Shown here piece by piece: positions 26,864 to 35,709 of a stretch of 54,132 bases of DNA. The stretch is from Nitrososphaeraceae archaeon (GTDB taxonomy: Archaea > Thermoproteota > Nitrososphaeria > Nitrososphaerales > Nitrososphaeraceae). Below the pieces are notes generated by a model, which worked only from the letters and a program-made list of their open reading frames with translations, made no database searches and was not told where the DNA came from. The stretch covers positions 1-54,132 of the forward strand of contig WHTU01000018.1 in the NCBI GenBank assembly GCA_009377575.1. Direction: 5' to 3'. A program made the position numbers and the translations under genes. How positions within the stretch are numbered: position 1 is the first letter of the stretch; each line of letters starts with the position of its first letter.

Positions 26864-27070
26864 TTATTTGCCCCCCGTCTTTATCGTACATTTTGGGCAT
26901 TTTCCCTTATCCGATCTAATGGAACAAAGCTTTCCCTTAGAGTTGAATGGACTATGAGAATAGATGAGCCCGCAATTCTCACATCTGTGAAGGTGAGTAC
27001 TTTCGCGAAAGATCTCGGAATTTTTTAACTGTTTGTCTATAACTATCCAAAGGTTGTCGCTGTCATTCAT
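26864..27070 (-). CDS. Small zinc-ribbon-like protein
   Basis: 68 residues from ATG 27070. A CENCG and a CPKC pair, about 30 residues apart with an extra Cys between, resemble a zinc ribbon; the N-terminal part (LWIVIDKQLKNSEIF) is helical. The plus-strand frame over the same bases is a shadow. Function unknown. Confidence 0.5.
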   Translation of the reverse strand: MNDSDNLWIVIDKQLKNSEIFRESTHLHRCENCGLIYSHSPFNSKGKLCSIRSDKGKCPKCTIKTGGK

Positions 27071-27311
27071 TCCACAATCCTCCCACTAATATAGATCACA
27101 ATACGTAATTTCTATATAAAAAGTCAGTGGATGGAAGCAGAAAAATTTCATAGACTTGTATTCACCGGTCTAAGGTAATCTAAAAAAACTTGATTTGCAG
27201 CAAACGTTGAATTGTAAGCACAATTTGCACTTGATTTATCACATCTATTGTCGTGACGCATTGAACAAAAAGTTCAAATAAGAAGTTTTTGATTAAAACG
27301 TGCTATTTGAT

Positions 27312-28310
27312 TCACTTGCGGTTTTTTGCATAATTTACCTCTGGGCATATTTTCAAAATGTCCGCAAGTCTCTTTCTTAGGGTTACTATACTTATGTTGC
27401 CTGCTGCTGCTATTCTGGATTGACTAATATTCACCTCATTTTTCTTTAAACAAGAGGCATACAAGACGGCTGAAGCTACTGCTTTAGGATCTTTGCCATG
27501 ACATATAGGATTCTTTTTTGCTACACTCAACATATTTACCGCCTCTCTATACGTCTGTTGACTGATCTGTGCATTGGTCGCTATTTTAGAAATGTATGAT
27601 GATGCGTCAACTATGGCAGGATTAATTTTTAATTTTCTAGACATTATTCTGTAACACCTACCTGAAAAAATAGGCTCTGCATTAGCAGCATATGATATCT
27701 CTTGTAATGTTCGTGGAACACTCATTTCTTTGCATGCGGCATATACGCTAGCCACAACCATTTCCTTTATTGCCCTTCCTTTGATCAATTTACTGTCAAA
27801 TGCTTTTCGATAATAGTATGCAGCTCTTTCTATTACGGGGTTGGTGAGTCCTAACTTATCGCTAACTGTTGCCATAATACCGAATGCGTTCTTAAAATTT
27901 CTTAGATGATTCTTGTTATTACCCCAGATCTTGTCCAAATATCTAATTTTGTTACTTGATGTAATCTGTTCTTGATTTAAGACAGTACCATTAGCATCAG
28001 TATTTGAGTAGGTTATAATAGTTGACAGACCCTTATCAGGGAAAACAAGAGAAGATGGCATGCCAGATCTGTTTCTCGCGTTTATATCGCTTATTGGGGT
28101 TTCCTGCCTATCCAAAACGACGGTACCACAGAACGTACAGATTATTTCACCAGTTAATCCATCGAAAATTGTCGCCTCACTCTTGCATGATGGACATTTG
28201 CGTGAATTAGTAGTAACTATGGGATTGTTTTGCCGTTCTATTTCTTGAACAGCGTTAACGGGATATTCGTATAGAATATATTCACCATGTTGTATAGATT
28301 GCTTCTTCAT
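27312..28310 (-). CDS. tfb: Transcription initiation factor B, variant paralogue
   Basis: 332 residues from ATG 28310 (ATG 28319 is three codons upstream). A TATA element (TATAAA on the minus strand, 28331-28336) is about 24 nt before 28310 and only 15 nt before 28319, so 28310 fits a leaderless mRNA. Zinc ribbon C39, C42, C58, C61; two cyclin repeats ending VVTLRKR-like IVTLRKRLADIL. Closest relative in the window is the TFB at 22387, to which it shares VFPDKGLST(V/I)IT and NKIRYLDK. It faces the RHH gene at 28448 across a 137-nt intergenic region. Confidence 0.93.
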   Translation of the reverse strand: MKKQSIQHGEYILYEYPVNAVQEIERQNNPIVTTNSRKCPSCKSEATIFDGLTGEIICTFCGTVVLDRQETPISDINARNRSGMPSSLVFPDKGLSTIITYSNTDANGTVLNQEQITSSNKIRYLDKIWGNNKNHLRNFKNAFGIMATVSDKLGLTNPVIERAAYYYRKAFDSKLIKGRAIKEMVVASVYAACKEMSVPRTLQEISYAANAEPIFSGRCYRIMSRKLKINPAIVDASSYISKIATNAQISQQTYREAVNMLSVAKKNPICHGKDPKAVASAVLYASCLKKNEVNISQSRIAAAGNISIVTLRKRLADILKICPEVNYAKNRK

Positions 28311-28389
28311 TACATCCATTTAGCTTATCTTTTATAAAAAACGTTGGTGTTTTGTGTAATTTATTTAATCAAATACGTTAAATAACTCC

Positions 28390-28407
28390 ACTTGTAATTA
28401 AACAAGT
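28390..28407. promoter_or_regulatory. Inverted repeat between TFB and RHH-family genes
   Basis: ACTTGT-AATTAA-ACAAGT, perfect 6-bp arms with a 6-nt spacer, in the shared divergent promoter region. It contains TTGTAATT, also found upstream of the other two TFB genes. Confidence 0.45.
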
Positions 28408-28447
28408 ACAATGTATTTCCCGGTAATGGAGACTTAGAAGCCCTTCC

Positions 28448-29023
28448 ATGAAGACAGCTACTAAAAGACGCAAATCTGCTACCGAAGGCGTAACGTTTAG
28501 ACTTCCTTCTGATAACCTAGAGCAATTATGCAAGGAAGCCGAGACAAGACAGATAAGCGTTAATACACTTGTAAATCAGATCGTCAACGAGCACCTGGAT
28601 TGGCATCTCTATGCTGCTCAGGCTAAACTATACTATGTACCAAAGCCATTCATATCGAGAGTCCTTGAAAAATTTACAGAACAACAATTATCCGAATTAG
28701 CAGAAGCGAGCGCTAAGAAGGATTTTGTTGACATAGGTTTACTGTTACGGGGAGAATTTACGATGTCCTCTTTCCTAAGTATTCTGGAAAACTGGTCAAG
28801 AATTTCAGATATCCCCTACAGAGCCGAAGAGATTGAAAATACTCAGAAGATCATAATTGAACATAATATGGGGTCAAAGTACTCTTATTTATTCAAGGAG
28901 ATTTACAGGCTATTATTGGAGAACTCGTTTGAAACAAAGGCGAAGTTTGATATTACAGATAATACTATCGTTCTAACTTTCGATCAGGGAGCTCGTCCGT
29001 TGGAAAAAGAGACCGAATGCTAA
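28448..29023 (+). CDS. RHH-type DNA-binding family protein (paralogue 1)
   Basis: 191 residues from ATG 28448. A basic arm precedes a ribbon-helix-helix: strand VTFRLPS, helix NLEQLCKEAETRQ, then ISVNTLVNQIVNEHL. The conserved C-terminal domain (about residues 60-180) has YYVPKPFISRVLEKF, LLLRGEFTMSSFLSILENW, IIIEHNMGSKYSYLFKEIY and a closing strand. The same two-part layout occurs at 38608 and 47294. It is divergently transcribed from a TFB gene, so mutual regulation is possible. The RHH would dimerise on DNA; the C-domain may sense a ligand. Confidence 0.72.
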   Translation: MKTATKRRKSATEGVTFRLPSDNLEQLCKEAETRQISVNTLVNQIVNEHLDWHLYAAQAKLYYVPKPFISRVLEKFTEQQLSELAEASAKKDFVDIGLLLRGEFTMSSFLSILENWSRISDIPYRAEEIENTQKIIIEHNMGSKYSYLFKEIYRLLLENSFETKAKFDITDNTIVLTFDQGARPLEKETEC

Positions 29024-29347
29024 TACTAGGTAAGAGGAATCCCTAATGCGAGGTTTAGAATTGTTTTTCATGGAATGATAATTTGAATCCTGCTCGACAT
29101 TGTAGGGACATAGTTACATTCAGCCATTATTGGTGATATGGAAGAAACACGCCTAGTAATTGAATTTAATTAGAATAATCTAGCGACCAATAATTGAGTC
29201 ATCAAGTCGGATCAGACGGAACTACTCGCCATACCATCTATTTAGAAATGAGGCATTACCAGTTATGGGAGAACAAAACTGAACATTAAAAGAAAAGGAA
29301 ATTTAACATGGTGAACTATTGTTACGCCTACCCATTACTATTCGAAC
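29024..29347. other. Intergenic, nothing recognised
   Basis: About 320 nt between convergent genes; no frame worth reporting. Confidence 0.35.
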
Positions 29348-29596
29348 TTAGTCAATTTTTTCCTTTACTTTCTCTTTATCGTATTCTGTTCCTAAATCTC
29401 TATCAGGATCCTTCACTTTGTTAAATACAGCTTTTGCTCCTGCTTTCACTTTGTCTTTGGCATCCTTTGCGCCTTCTTTTACCTCATGTCCTGCTTCTTT
29501 GACGTCATCTTTAACATCATCCTTTGTATCATCATGAGTATCCACTTCATAGGTTGTTTCTTTCTTTACTTCATATTCGCCCATTTTGATCTTCAT
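29348..29596 (-). CDS. LEA-like hydrophilic protein
   Basis: 82 residues from ATG 29596 (29584 also possible). Almost entirely charged with short repeats (DDVKDDVKEAGHEVKEGAK, DAKDKVKAGAKAV), near-absent aromatics and an amphipathic 11-residue-like periodicity, as in group 3 LEA/hydrophilin proteins that protect cells in desiccation or osmotic stress. Probably cytosolic and disordered until dried. Stress role is inferred. Confidence 0.68.
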   Translation of the reverse strand: MKIKMGEYEVKKETTYEVDTHDDTKDDVKDDVKEAGHEVKEGAKDAKDKVKAGAKAVFNKVKDPDRDLGTEYDKEKVKEKID

Positions 29597-29737
29597 TGAC
29601 TTTTACTCAACATTCTATTTATAGCTTGTAAGGTTAAGGAATTGAGAGCTCCATTGTATTTTGCAGCTTGATGCACGCACTGAAAAAGCTATTAATAATG
29701 CTATTATATTTTGTCTACTAAGATTAAGATGCAAATA

Positions 29738-30250
29738 ATGAAAAACCTCTTTGAATCAAGAAGACTGCCTTATGTAGCCGTACTAACTTTAGCAGTAGCT
29801 GTAGTGACATCATTAACATATGGAATGGGAAGCCAAATGGAGCAAAACGTGTTTGCTCAGAATGGCTCTGGGGATAGTGCTCAATTGCAGACATCAAACG
29901 TGACCGGAGAACTTACCAAGCCAGCTGGTGGCAATCCATATGGCGGAGAGAAAACCGGGGATATCGCGATATCTTCAGATGGACATCAAACGAAGATAAA
30001 GGGATTAGTCAGCGCATCTCCTGCCGAGGGGAATGTTTATGAAGCTTGGCTAGGTGATGCCGGTGGATCTGAATACAAACTTAGCCTAGGGCAGGTCAAC
30101 GAAAATGGAACAATAGATGTAAGTCAACATATGGTCAATCCATTTACATACACTATATTCTTCATAACAGAAGAACCACAGGACGATGTCGATCCCAACT
30201 CAGCTGACGCCATAGCTGGTGTCCAACTAAAAGCTCCATTTGGACAATGA
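29738..30250 (+). CDS. Exported anti-sigma K (RskA)-like domain protein
   Basis: 170 residues from ATG 29738; earlier TTG 29711 and ATG 29729 are possible, but the TATA-like TTATATTT at 29704-29711 suits 29729-29738. A signal peptide or anchor (YVAVLTLAVAVVTSLTYG) is followed by a polar linker and a beta domain with Y-E-A-W-L, G-x-L, and VSQHMVNPFTYTIFFITEEP...DP, resembling the extracytoplasmic C-terminal domain of RskA-type anti-sigma factors. Archaea have no sigma-K, so the domain is probably reused as a secreted beta-sandwich. Confidence 0.65.
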   Translation: MKNLFESRRLPYVAVLTLAVAVVTSLTYGMGSQMEQNVFAQNGSGDSAQLQTSNVTGELTKPAGGNPYGGEKTGDIAISSDGHQTKIKGLVSASPAEGNVYEAWLGDAGGSEYKLSLGQVNENGTIDVSQHMVNPFTYTIFFITEEPQDDVDPNSADAIAGVQLKAPFGQ

Positions 30251-30365
30251 TAGGGAGTACGTCCTTCTTTTTTTTGCATTTACTATTTAAATTAAGAACA
30301 ATATTGAACGTATGGATCTTGTGATCGATAAACCATATGCTAGATTCACTCATGACCACAGTTAT

Positions 30366-32186
30366 TCAAAATAGAGAAAATTTGCTTCCTCCTTTTGCCT
30401 CAGGATAGGGTGGCGGAAGGTTCATTTCCTCGAAGTTATAGTAATAGACATGGCCCATAATGTTACCCTTATTTGAAACGCTTGAACCGTTATGATCTGC
30501 CATCTTCTTCCAGATGTTAAATCCGCTATCAAAATCCTCAATATTTGTGTAGTTAGGAAACGAAGAAGACTCCAATTTTCGCCGTTCTGGCCACACTTTT
30601 TGGAGGCGGTTCGCTTGATGTTTATTGGTCGAATCTTCCGTCTTTTCAACTAATCCCAAATGCTCGCACCAAAGTCGTGTCCTCAGCTCCTTAGACAATT
30701 GACCCGAAGTGATGCCAATATTAACCTCAGTTGAATCTTTGAATCCATTCTTGTCTGTATTTGCTGATCCAATCGTAATCCATTTGTCATCCACTATCAA
30801 AAGCTTTGAATGCACGTATATTTGACGCAGTTTTTTAGTTTTTTCATCTTGACAAACCAAGGAATAAGTTCCCACACGTCTTCCCGAGTCTCCTGCATCC
30901 CTTATCCACTGCAAATGTTTGTTGACATCATTTACACTCGTCTTTGATAATATGCTGCCTATCAAACCTGGCAGGTTCGGTTCCATGGGTCCAACTATAA
31001 TAACCTTCAGCTTTTTTTGTTCTTGCAGTCTTTTGCAAAGTATCCTTGTAATGAACTCATTCTGAAACGGAAATTGGTTTTCAACATAAATAGTAGACCT
31101 TGCTTTTCGGATAGTATTTGTATACCAAGCCAAAATACCTCCATCCTTGTCTATTCCTTCCCATGTACGTAATGCAACTATTTTAGTATCCCCATCGGCC
31201 ACTTCATACGGAAAATTTGCTGGCTTTAGATCCATAGCTCGAATCCTTTTTTCATCTTTGACTTCGTGGTAGGCCCATCGCTGATTGAAATGATAAGCCA
31301 AATCCCACACAACTGGACCTTTTATCATAGCATGTAAGTCATGCCACGGCTCGGAATCCTGGTCCCTATGTGGATCATTATAATGGTGTTTACGAGTGTC
31401 CCATTTCCCTCTGGATAAATCAAATCCTCCGCAGAACCCTATCTTATTATCTACTACAATTATTTTTTCATGGTGAGCAGAAGACAGAGTGGGTGAAGTA
31501 TTATCTATCTTAACAATCAGATTTCGTTCTATTCCATATCTTATCGCTAATTTATTCAATACCTCGACCTCGTCGGCTCTCCCATCAAGTCCTCTTTCAT
31601 CAGCCCCTGGTAAGAAGCGCAGCGGCAGCCTTGGCTGCCAGACAATAATTCTGACTATCGCCCCCTTCCTAGCCTTCTCAATAACCAGCTCTTGGAATCG
31701 TTTATACGAATGCCCAGCTCTAAGACGTTGCGCTGAAGTTGTGAAATCAGATACAGGAGGTAAAGGATTTTGGCCACTTGTTGCAGATCCTTGAATTGAT
31801 GAGGTATCGCTCTGATCTTCTTGTAGGGATTCCGAATCAGCGACGACGCTCCCTTTGGTAAATCTGGAGGATTTCGAACGGGACAGACGTGAATTTCTGT
31901 TGATAGTGATACTATTACCAAGGCTGCCGCCACTCATGTTACTTGCATTATGGCCACCTCCTCGAACAAAATTCAGAGAAGGATCAAGGTCATAGCCAGC
32001 TATGTAAATCGAACTCTCAGCTTGAGAGATAGCATCATAAATGAGTTTGAAGGTTTCCTCTCCGTCCACAGTGAAGACTATATGATTCCCGCATGTGATT
32101 TCTCCGAAACGCTTTCTCTCCTTGCGAGCAGGCATAAATCGCTTCAGACTTCCACGTTTTGCCAACAAGTTGTTTTTATCTACCAT
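30366..32186 (-). CDS. Phospholipase D family protein
   Basis: 606 residues from ATG 32186. Two HKD motifs are intact: HHEKIIVVD..GFCGG (near residue 237) and HSKLLIVDDKWITIGSAN (near 456), the pair that forms one active site. Flanks IYIAGYDLDPS, RGGFDLSRGKWD and a DLHAMIKGPVVWD region are as in PLD-type phosphodiesterases acting on phospholipids. The N-terminal 130 residues hold a Ser-rich insertion (GGSLGNSITINRNS..). No signal peptide, so cytosolic. Confidence 0.9.
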   Translation of the reverse strand: MVDKNNLLAKRGSLKRFMPARKERKRFGEITCGNHIVFTVDGEETFKLIYDAISQAESSIYIAGYDLDPSLNFVRGGGHNASNMSGGSLGNSITINRNSRLSRSKSSRFTKGSVVADSESLQEDQSDTSSIQGSATSGQNPLPPVSDFTTSAQRLRAGHSYKRFQELVIEKARKGAIVRIIVWQPRLPLRFLPGADERGLDGRADEVEVLNKLAIRYGIERNLIVKIDNTSPTLSSAHHEKIIVVDNKIGFCGGFDLSRGKWDTRKHHYNDPHRDQDSEPWHDLHAMIKGPVVWDLAYHFNQRWAYHEVKDEKRIRAMDLKPANFPYEVADGDTKIVALRTWEGIDKDGGILAWYTNTIRKARSTIYVENQFPFQNEFITRILCKRLQEQKKLKVIIVGPMEPNLPGLIGSILSKTSVNDVNKHLQWIRDAGDSGRRVGTYSLVCQDEKTKKLRQIYVHSKLLIVDDKWITIGSANTDKNGFKDSTEVNIGITSGQLSKELRTRLWCEHLGLVEKTEDSTNKHQANRLQKVWPERRKLESSSFPNYTNIEDFDSGFNIWKKMADHNGSSVSNKGNIMGHVYYYNFEEMNLPPPYPEAKGGSKFSLF

Positions 32187-32459
32187 GTATTTTTCCCTGA
32201 CCAGTACAAATACCCGTTATGTCATGAATAGATAGTTCCGTCATCCCTCTAAACGGCCTGATTCAACTGCTTATTCAGCATTGCATACTATATTAGGTTT
32301 GACACAAAGTCTTCTTTATCTGTCCTATCGACATCTGATCTATTTCCGTAAATTTAGCAAAATCAGGGTTGAGTCGATCTCCCTTGATATAAACAAGGGA
32401 ATCAACAACGTCACATTAGGAAATACAAAAAAAGATTAATCCGTCAACGTGTCTACAGC

Positions 32460-32831
32460 CTAACCGCTTTGATTTTGTCCTCCTTGATTAAAGAATTCCT
32501 GCACACCTTTTGATACATTGCCAAGGAGTTCTCCTGTTTCATTTGCCACTGCTTGTAACCCTTCACCAGTTCTATTTCCAGTAGTTTGTAATGCTTCACC
32601 TGTCTGGTTTCCAGCAGTTTGTAATGCTTCACCCGTCTGGTTTCCAGCAGTCTGCATACCTTCACCAGTTCTATTTCCAGCAGTCTGCATAGCTTCACCA
32701 GTTCTATTTCCAGCAGTCTGATTCGATCCCTGAGCGAACAAAGGATTTGACGCGAACATAACAGAAAGGAGGCCTGAAAACAACACCAAGGCGACGCCTA
32801 TTGTACTATATTTCACTTTACTTGAGATCAT
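32460..32831 (-). CDS. Secreted protein with 11-residue glycosylation-sequon repeats
   Basis: 123 residues from ATG 32831. A signal peptide ends near LFAQG. Residues 38-103 are six tandem 11-mers of the form QTAGN(R/Q)TGE(A/G)(M/L), the sixth degenerate. Each carries one NxT sequon (NRT, NQT, NET), with an extra NQT just before. The 11-residue period equals three turns of an alpha helix. A C-terminal tail (VQEFFNQGGQNQSG) follows. If exported it could be densely N-glycosylated. No family known. Confidence 0.7.
   Translation of the reverse strand: MISSKVKYSTIGVALVLFSGLLSVMFASNPLFAQGSNQTAGNRTGEAMQTAGNRTGEGMQTAGNQTGEALQTAGNQTGEALQTTGNRTGEGLQAVANETGELLGNVSKGVQEFFNQGGQNQSG
32523..32720 (-). repeat. 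Six 33-bp tandem repeats
   Basis: Each 33-bp unit encodes 11 residues of the secreted protein (CAGACTGCTGGAAATAGAAC start on the coding strand). Copies 1-5 are nearly identical; copy 6 is diverged. The period is divisible by three, so the other frames are also open, which creates spurious ORFs on both strands. Confidence 0.9.
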
Positions 32832-33266
32832 GTTACGATCAATTACATAACTAATCTTGCTAGTCTATAATCTTTTCTTTTTGAATGATCATCCTTAAGA
32901 ATATTTTTTTCTCAACTAATCTTACATTTCTTTCGCGAAGGGCCATGATACGATGAAAAACACCTTTGGATAATTAGTATTATAACACTTATTTATTTGG
33001 TTAATTGATCCATGCTAATTGAGTTCCATTGTACGACCCCAAAAATGAATCGCTTTTTCATAACGGCTTGAAGTAGTATTCTATCATCTAAAAATTTGTA
33101 TAGCCTCGGAGCTTATGACTAATCGTTACTAACTCATATTTGTCGAAAATAAAGATCTCTTGTCCTAGAACAAAAAATATGCTTCTTTCGTTTATAGTTA
33201 GTGTTCACTAAAAAATTGTGGCGAATAATTCCAACCCCTTAAGTTCTGTTTCATCAATATGAGAGA
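32832..33266. other. Intergenic, nothing recognised
   Basis: About 435 nt, very AT-rich, no supported frame. Confidence 0.35.
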
Positions 33267-33686
33267 TCATTTAAAGTCTCTGATGTTTTCATAATTCTCG
33301 ACCATACGAATGCTATCATCGAGATCTGACTTATGTTTTCGATCTTTTCCCGCAGGAGAGCCTCTAAATGTTTCAAAGTCTTTCGCGTATTGTTCAGTTG
33401 ACGGGGCTTCGTTACCCTCTCCTTCTTTTTCTCCATATTTGAATCGGTCAAGAACCTCTTGTTCGCTTATTAGGAGCCACAGTACGTGACCGTCAAATGC
33501 ATCTCCTACATATTTTGGGATCCAGATGCTGTCCTTTCTTAATGTCCCCTTTTCTACTCTTACGTAGTTCTGTGAAAACTCTTTGATCTCGCCTAATTCC
33601 TTTCCGTCATTCGTTTTTACTTTTTTTCCTTTGAGGACATCCCATAGTACGGTCGGCCCCCCTCCACTACTAGTGCTTGAAGACAT
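33267..33686 (-). CDS. Single PRC-barrel-like domain protein
   Basis: 139 residues from ATG 33686; the frame extends to 33728 but a TATA-like TGTATAAAAC near 33738 puts the transcript start near 33712, so 33686 is preferred. One barrel unit: VLWDVLKGKKVKTNDGKELG, EKGTLRKDSIWIPK and AFDGHVLWLL. The C-terminal 55 residues are charged. It faces the three-domain relative at 33804 across a 117-nt spacer, so the two are divergently controlled. Confidence 0.72.
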   Translation of the reverse strand: MSSSTSSGGGPTVLWDVLKGKKVKTNDGKELGEIKEFSQNYVRVEKGTLRKDSIWIPKYVGDAFDGHVLWLLISEQEVLDRFKYGEKEGEGNEAPSTEQYAKDFETFRGSPAGKDRKHKSDLDDSIRMVENYENIRDFK

Positions 33687-33803
33687 ATTTAGACTATACA
33701 GTGCATAATAGAACAAAAAGGTATTCATTTAACAAATCGTTTTATACACAGTTTATGCAAAGCGATATATCTTTTGTTGTATAAAGCACAATAGCAAACA
33801 GAA

Positions 33804-34856
33804 TTGGGAATTGATGTTGTTTCTTGGGATACGGTTATCGATAAGAAAGTAAAATCGAGTGATAATCAGGATCTTGGTAAAGTACATACTATCACCAAGG
33901 ACTTTGTGCAGACAAAAGAAGGATTGGTTTCGAAGAAGTATTATTTTATACCTAAGTATTATGTACAGGGTTACGACGGCGAACACGTCTGGATTTCTTT
34001 GACAAAAAATGATGTCAAGACCAAATTTGAGAGGGATAATGCTCCGACTGATTTGAAGGACTTTTTGCCCGAGGGATACGACGAGAAACGAACTGCCACG
34101 ATTAGAGATTTCCCTGAATTTGAAAATCAGGTCCCGTCATTTTCTCCAGTTAACAAGGGTCAAGCTGGTACTAAGATCCAGAAAAACAAACTTGTGATGC
34201 CATGGGAGGATGTCATTGGCAAAAAGGTAAAATCTATAGATGAGCACGAAATAGGCGAAATTAAAAGTGTATTCTCTTCATTCATTGAAGTTGAAGAAGG
34301 TTTGCTTCGAAAGGACCGTTACTATATTCCAAAATATTACGTCGAAGGTTATGACAATGAAGAGAAGGTAATCACTTCTCTTACCAAAGAAAATATAAAA
34401 GGGAAATATCAACGTAATGGTCCACCATTAGAGTCAGAGTTGGACACACAAGAGTATCTCGAGAGGAAGCAAGCTCAAGACGAAAAACACCCACAAGTCT
34501 TTGTAAACGGAATTCCATTTATGGCGAAAGAACCTGGTGTACAGTTGGAAAGCAAGAAAACTGGAGAAACCCTGAATATTCCATGGGAAGAAGTCATCTT
34601 TAAAAGAGTAAAAACATCTGACGAAGTAGATATTGGAGATATAGAAACGGTCGCAAATGAATACATAGTTGTAAGAGAAGGTGTAGGTAAAATACGACGT
34701 TACTATATACCGAAAACGCACATAAACAATTACGATGGCAGTGCTCTTTATGTAGGAGTACCTGCTGGATTAGTCAGTGCGAAGTTCGAACGAGAGTCTC
34801 CTCCAACTCCAGAAGAAGTAAAAATGCTGTCTGAAGACAGACCAAATGTTTCTTGA
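33804..34856 (+). CDS. Triple PRC-barrel-like repeat protein
   Basis: 350 residues. The frame is closed upstream by TAG 33792, so the only standard start is TTG 33804; TATA-like TGTATAAAGC at 33778-33787 is 22 nt upstream, suggesting a leaderless TTG start. Three units of about 80 residues, each with W-x-x-V-I-x-K-x-V-K-(S/T)-x-D, then (I/L)-G-x-(I/V), EG-(L/V)-x-x-x-x-(Y)(Y/F)-IPK and YD. Linkers are charged and rich in Pro/Glu. Probably a scaffold; three barrels in one chain are uncommon. Confidence 0.75.
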   Translation: MGIDVVSWDTVIDKKVKSSDNQDLGKVHTITKDFVQTKEGLVSKKYYFIPKYYVQGYDGEHVWISLTKNDVKTKFERDNAPTDLKDFLPEGYDEKRTATIRDFPEFENQVPSFSPVNKGQAGTKIQKNKLVMPWEDVIGKKVKSIDEHEIGEIKSVFSSFIEVEEGLLRKDRYYIPKYYVEGYDNEEKVITSLTKENIKGKYQRNGPPLESELDTQEYLERKQAQDEKHPQVFVNGIPFMAKEPGVQLESKKTGETLNIPWEEVIFKRVKTSDEVDIGDIETVANEYIVVREGVGKIRRYYIPKTHINNYDGSALYVGVPAGLVSAKFERESPPTPEEVKMLSEDRPNVS

Positions 34857-34961
34857 CGTCAAGAAATAAACCCAAATTCTTTTTAATAAAATTTTGAGAG
34901 CTGAGAATAACGAAAGTAGCTGGCATAAGAAAGCAGTTTGTTATATATAGGTACTAACTAG

Positions 34962-35684
34962 CTAATTAGCGATACCGCCGCAGCACCAATTCTTCAAGAA
35001 GTTGCCAGCTGTCTTCGTATCCTTAAAAGTAGATTTTTCCAGATTCGAAGATTTTACTTCTTTAAAGTCATTATGCAGGTCGAGAGGTGTATTGTTCAAG
35101 GTAATGATGTATTGCAATCCGGCTCTATTGGCTGCTTCGACTCCTAATGGAGAATTCTCCACTACAATCACCTCTGAAGAGGGTAGGTTCATTTTATTTA
35201 ATGCAATTTCAAAGGGTGCGGGATTGGGTTTCCTTTTTTCCAGATCGTCCCCCGTGATTATGAAGTCAAAATACTTGGCTCCAATATTTTTATCTAAAAT
35301 AGATTCGACCTCTTTTCTGGCAGAACCGCTGACAACAGCTTTAATACAGGAGTTTCCGCATCTTGTTGTTAAATCTTCGAGCAATTCTCTTACTCCATCT
35401 ATCCCTTTAGCATTCTGAATTTGTTTAAAAATTTGTTCCTTTCTTGACCCAATCTGTTTTGCTATTTCATCATCCACCTCACCTTTGTCATCAATGTTCT
35501 CTCTTCTGAAAATTTCTTTTACTAAATCTGAGCCAGGCATTCATTCAAGTAAATATATATTCTTCTTGTTTATCTCGTGGTTAGTCCGTTCTTTTATTGC
35601 TCTGCTCATAGCTTCAGCATGAAATGGCATCGAGTCAATAAGAACGCCGTCCATATTAAATATAATGCCTTTTTTAGTTGTCAT
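34962..35684 (-). pseudogene. HAD-family phosphatase with in-frame stop
   Basis: ATG 35684 opens GIIFNMDGVLIDSMPFHAEA and continues to ...IYLLE, then TGA at 35541-35543, then in the same frame MPGSDLVKEIF to the end at 34962. Typical HAD phosphatases have GMPG at that point, so the TGA looks like a GGA to TGA mutation. The nucleophile of motif I is Asn (FNMDG instead of FDMDG). Downstream motifs VVSGSA, KPNPAPFEIAL and VVENSPLGVEAANRAG are intact. The gene cannot give a full active enzyme as read. Confidence 0.85.
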
Positions 35685-35709
35685 ATAACGAAGTATGTTT
35701 TATGGGATT

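Noticed and set aside
32453-32721. Alternative-frame repeat ORFs on both strands
   Set aside because: Arise because the 33-bp repeat is divisible by three; the signal-peptide frame is the coding one.
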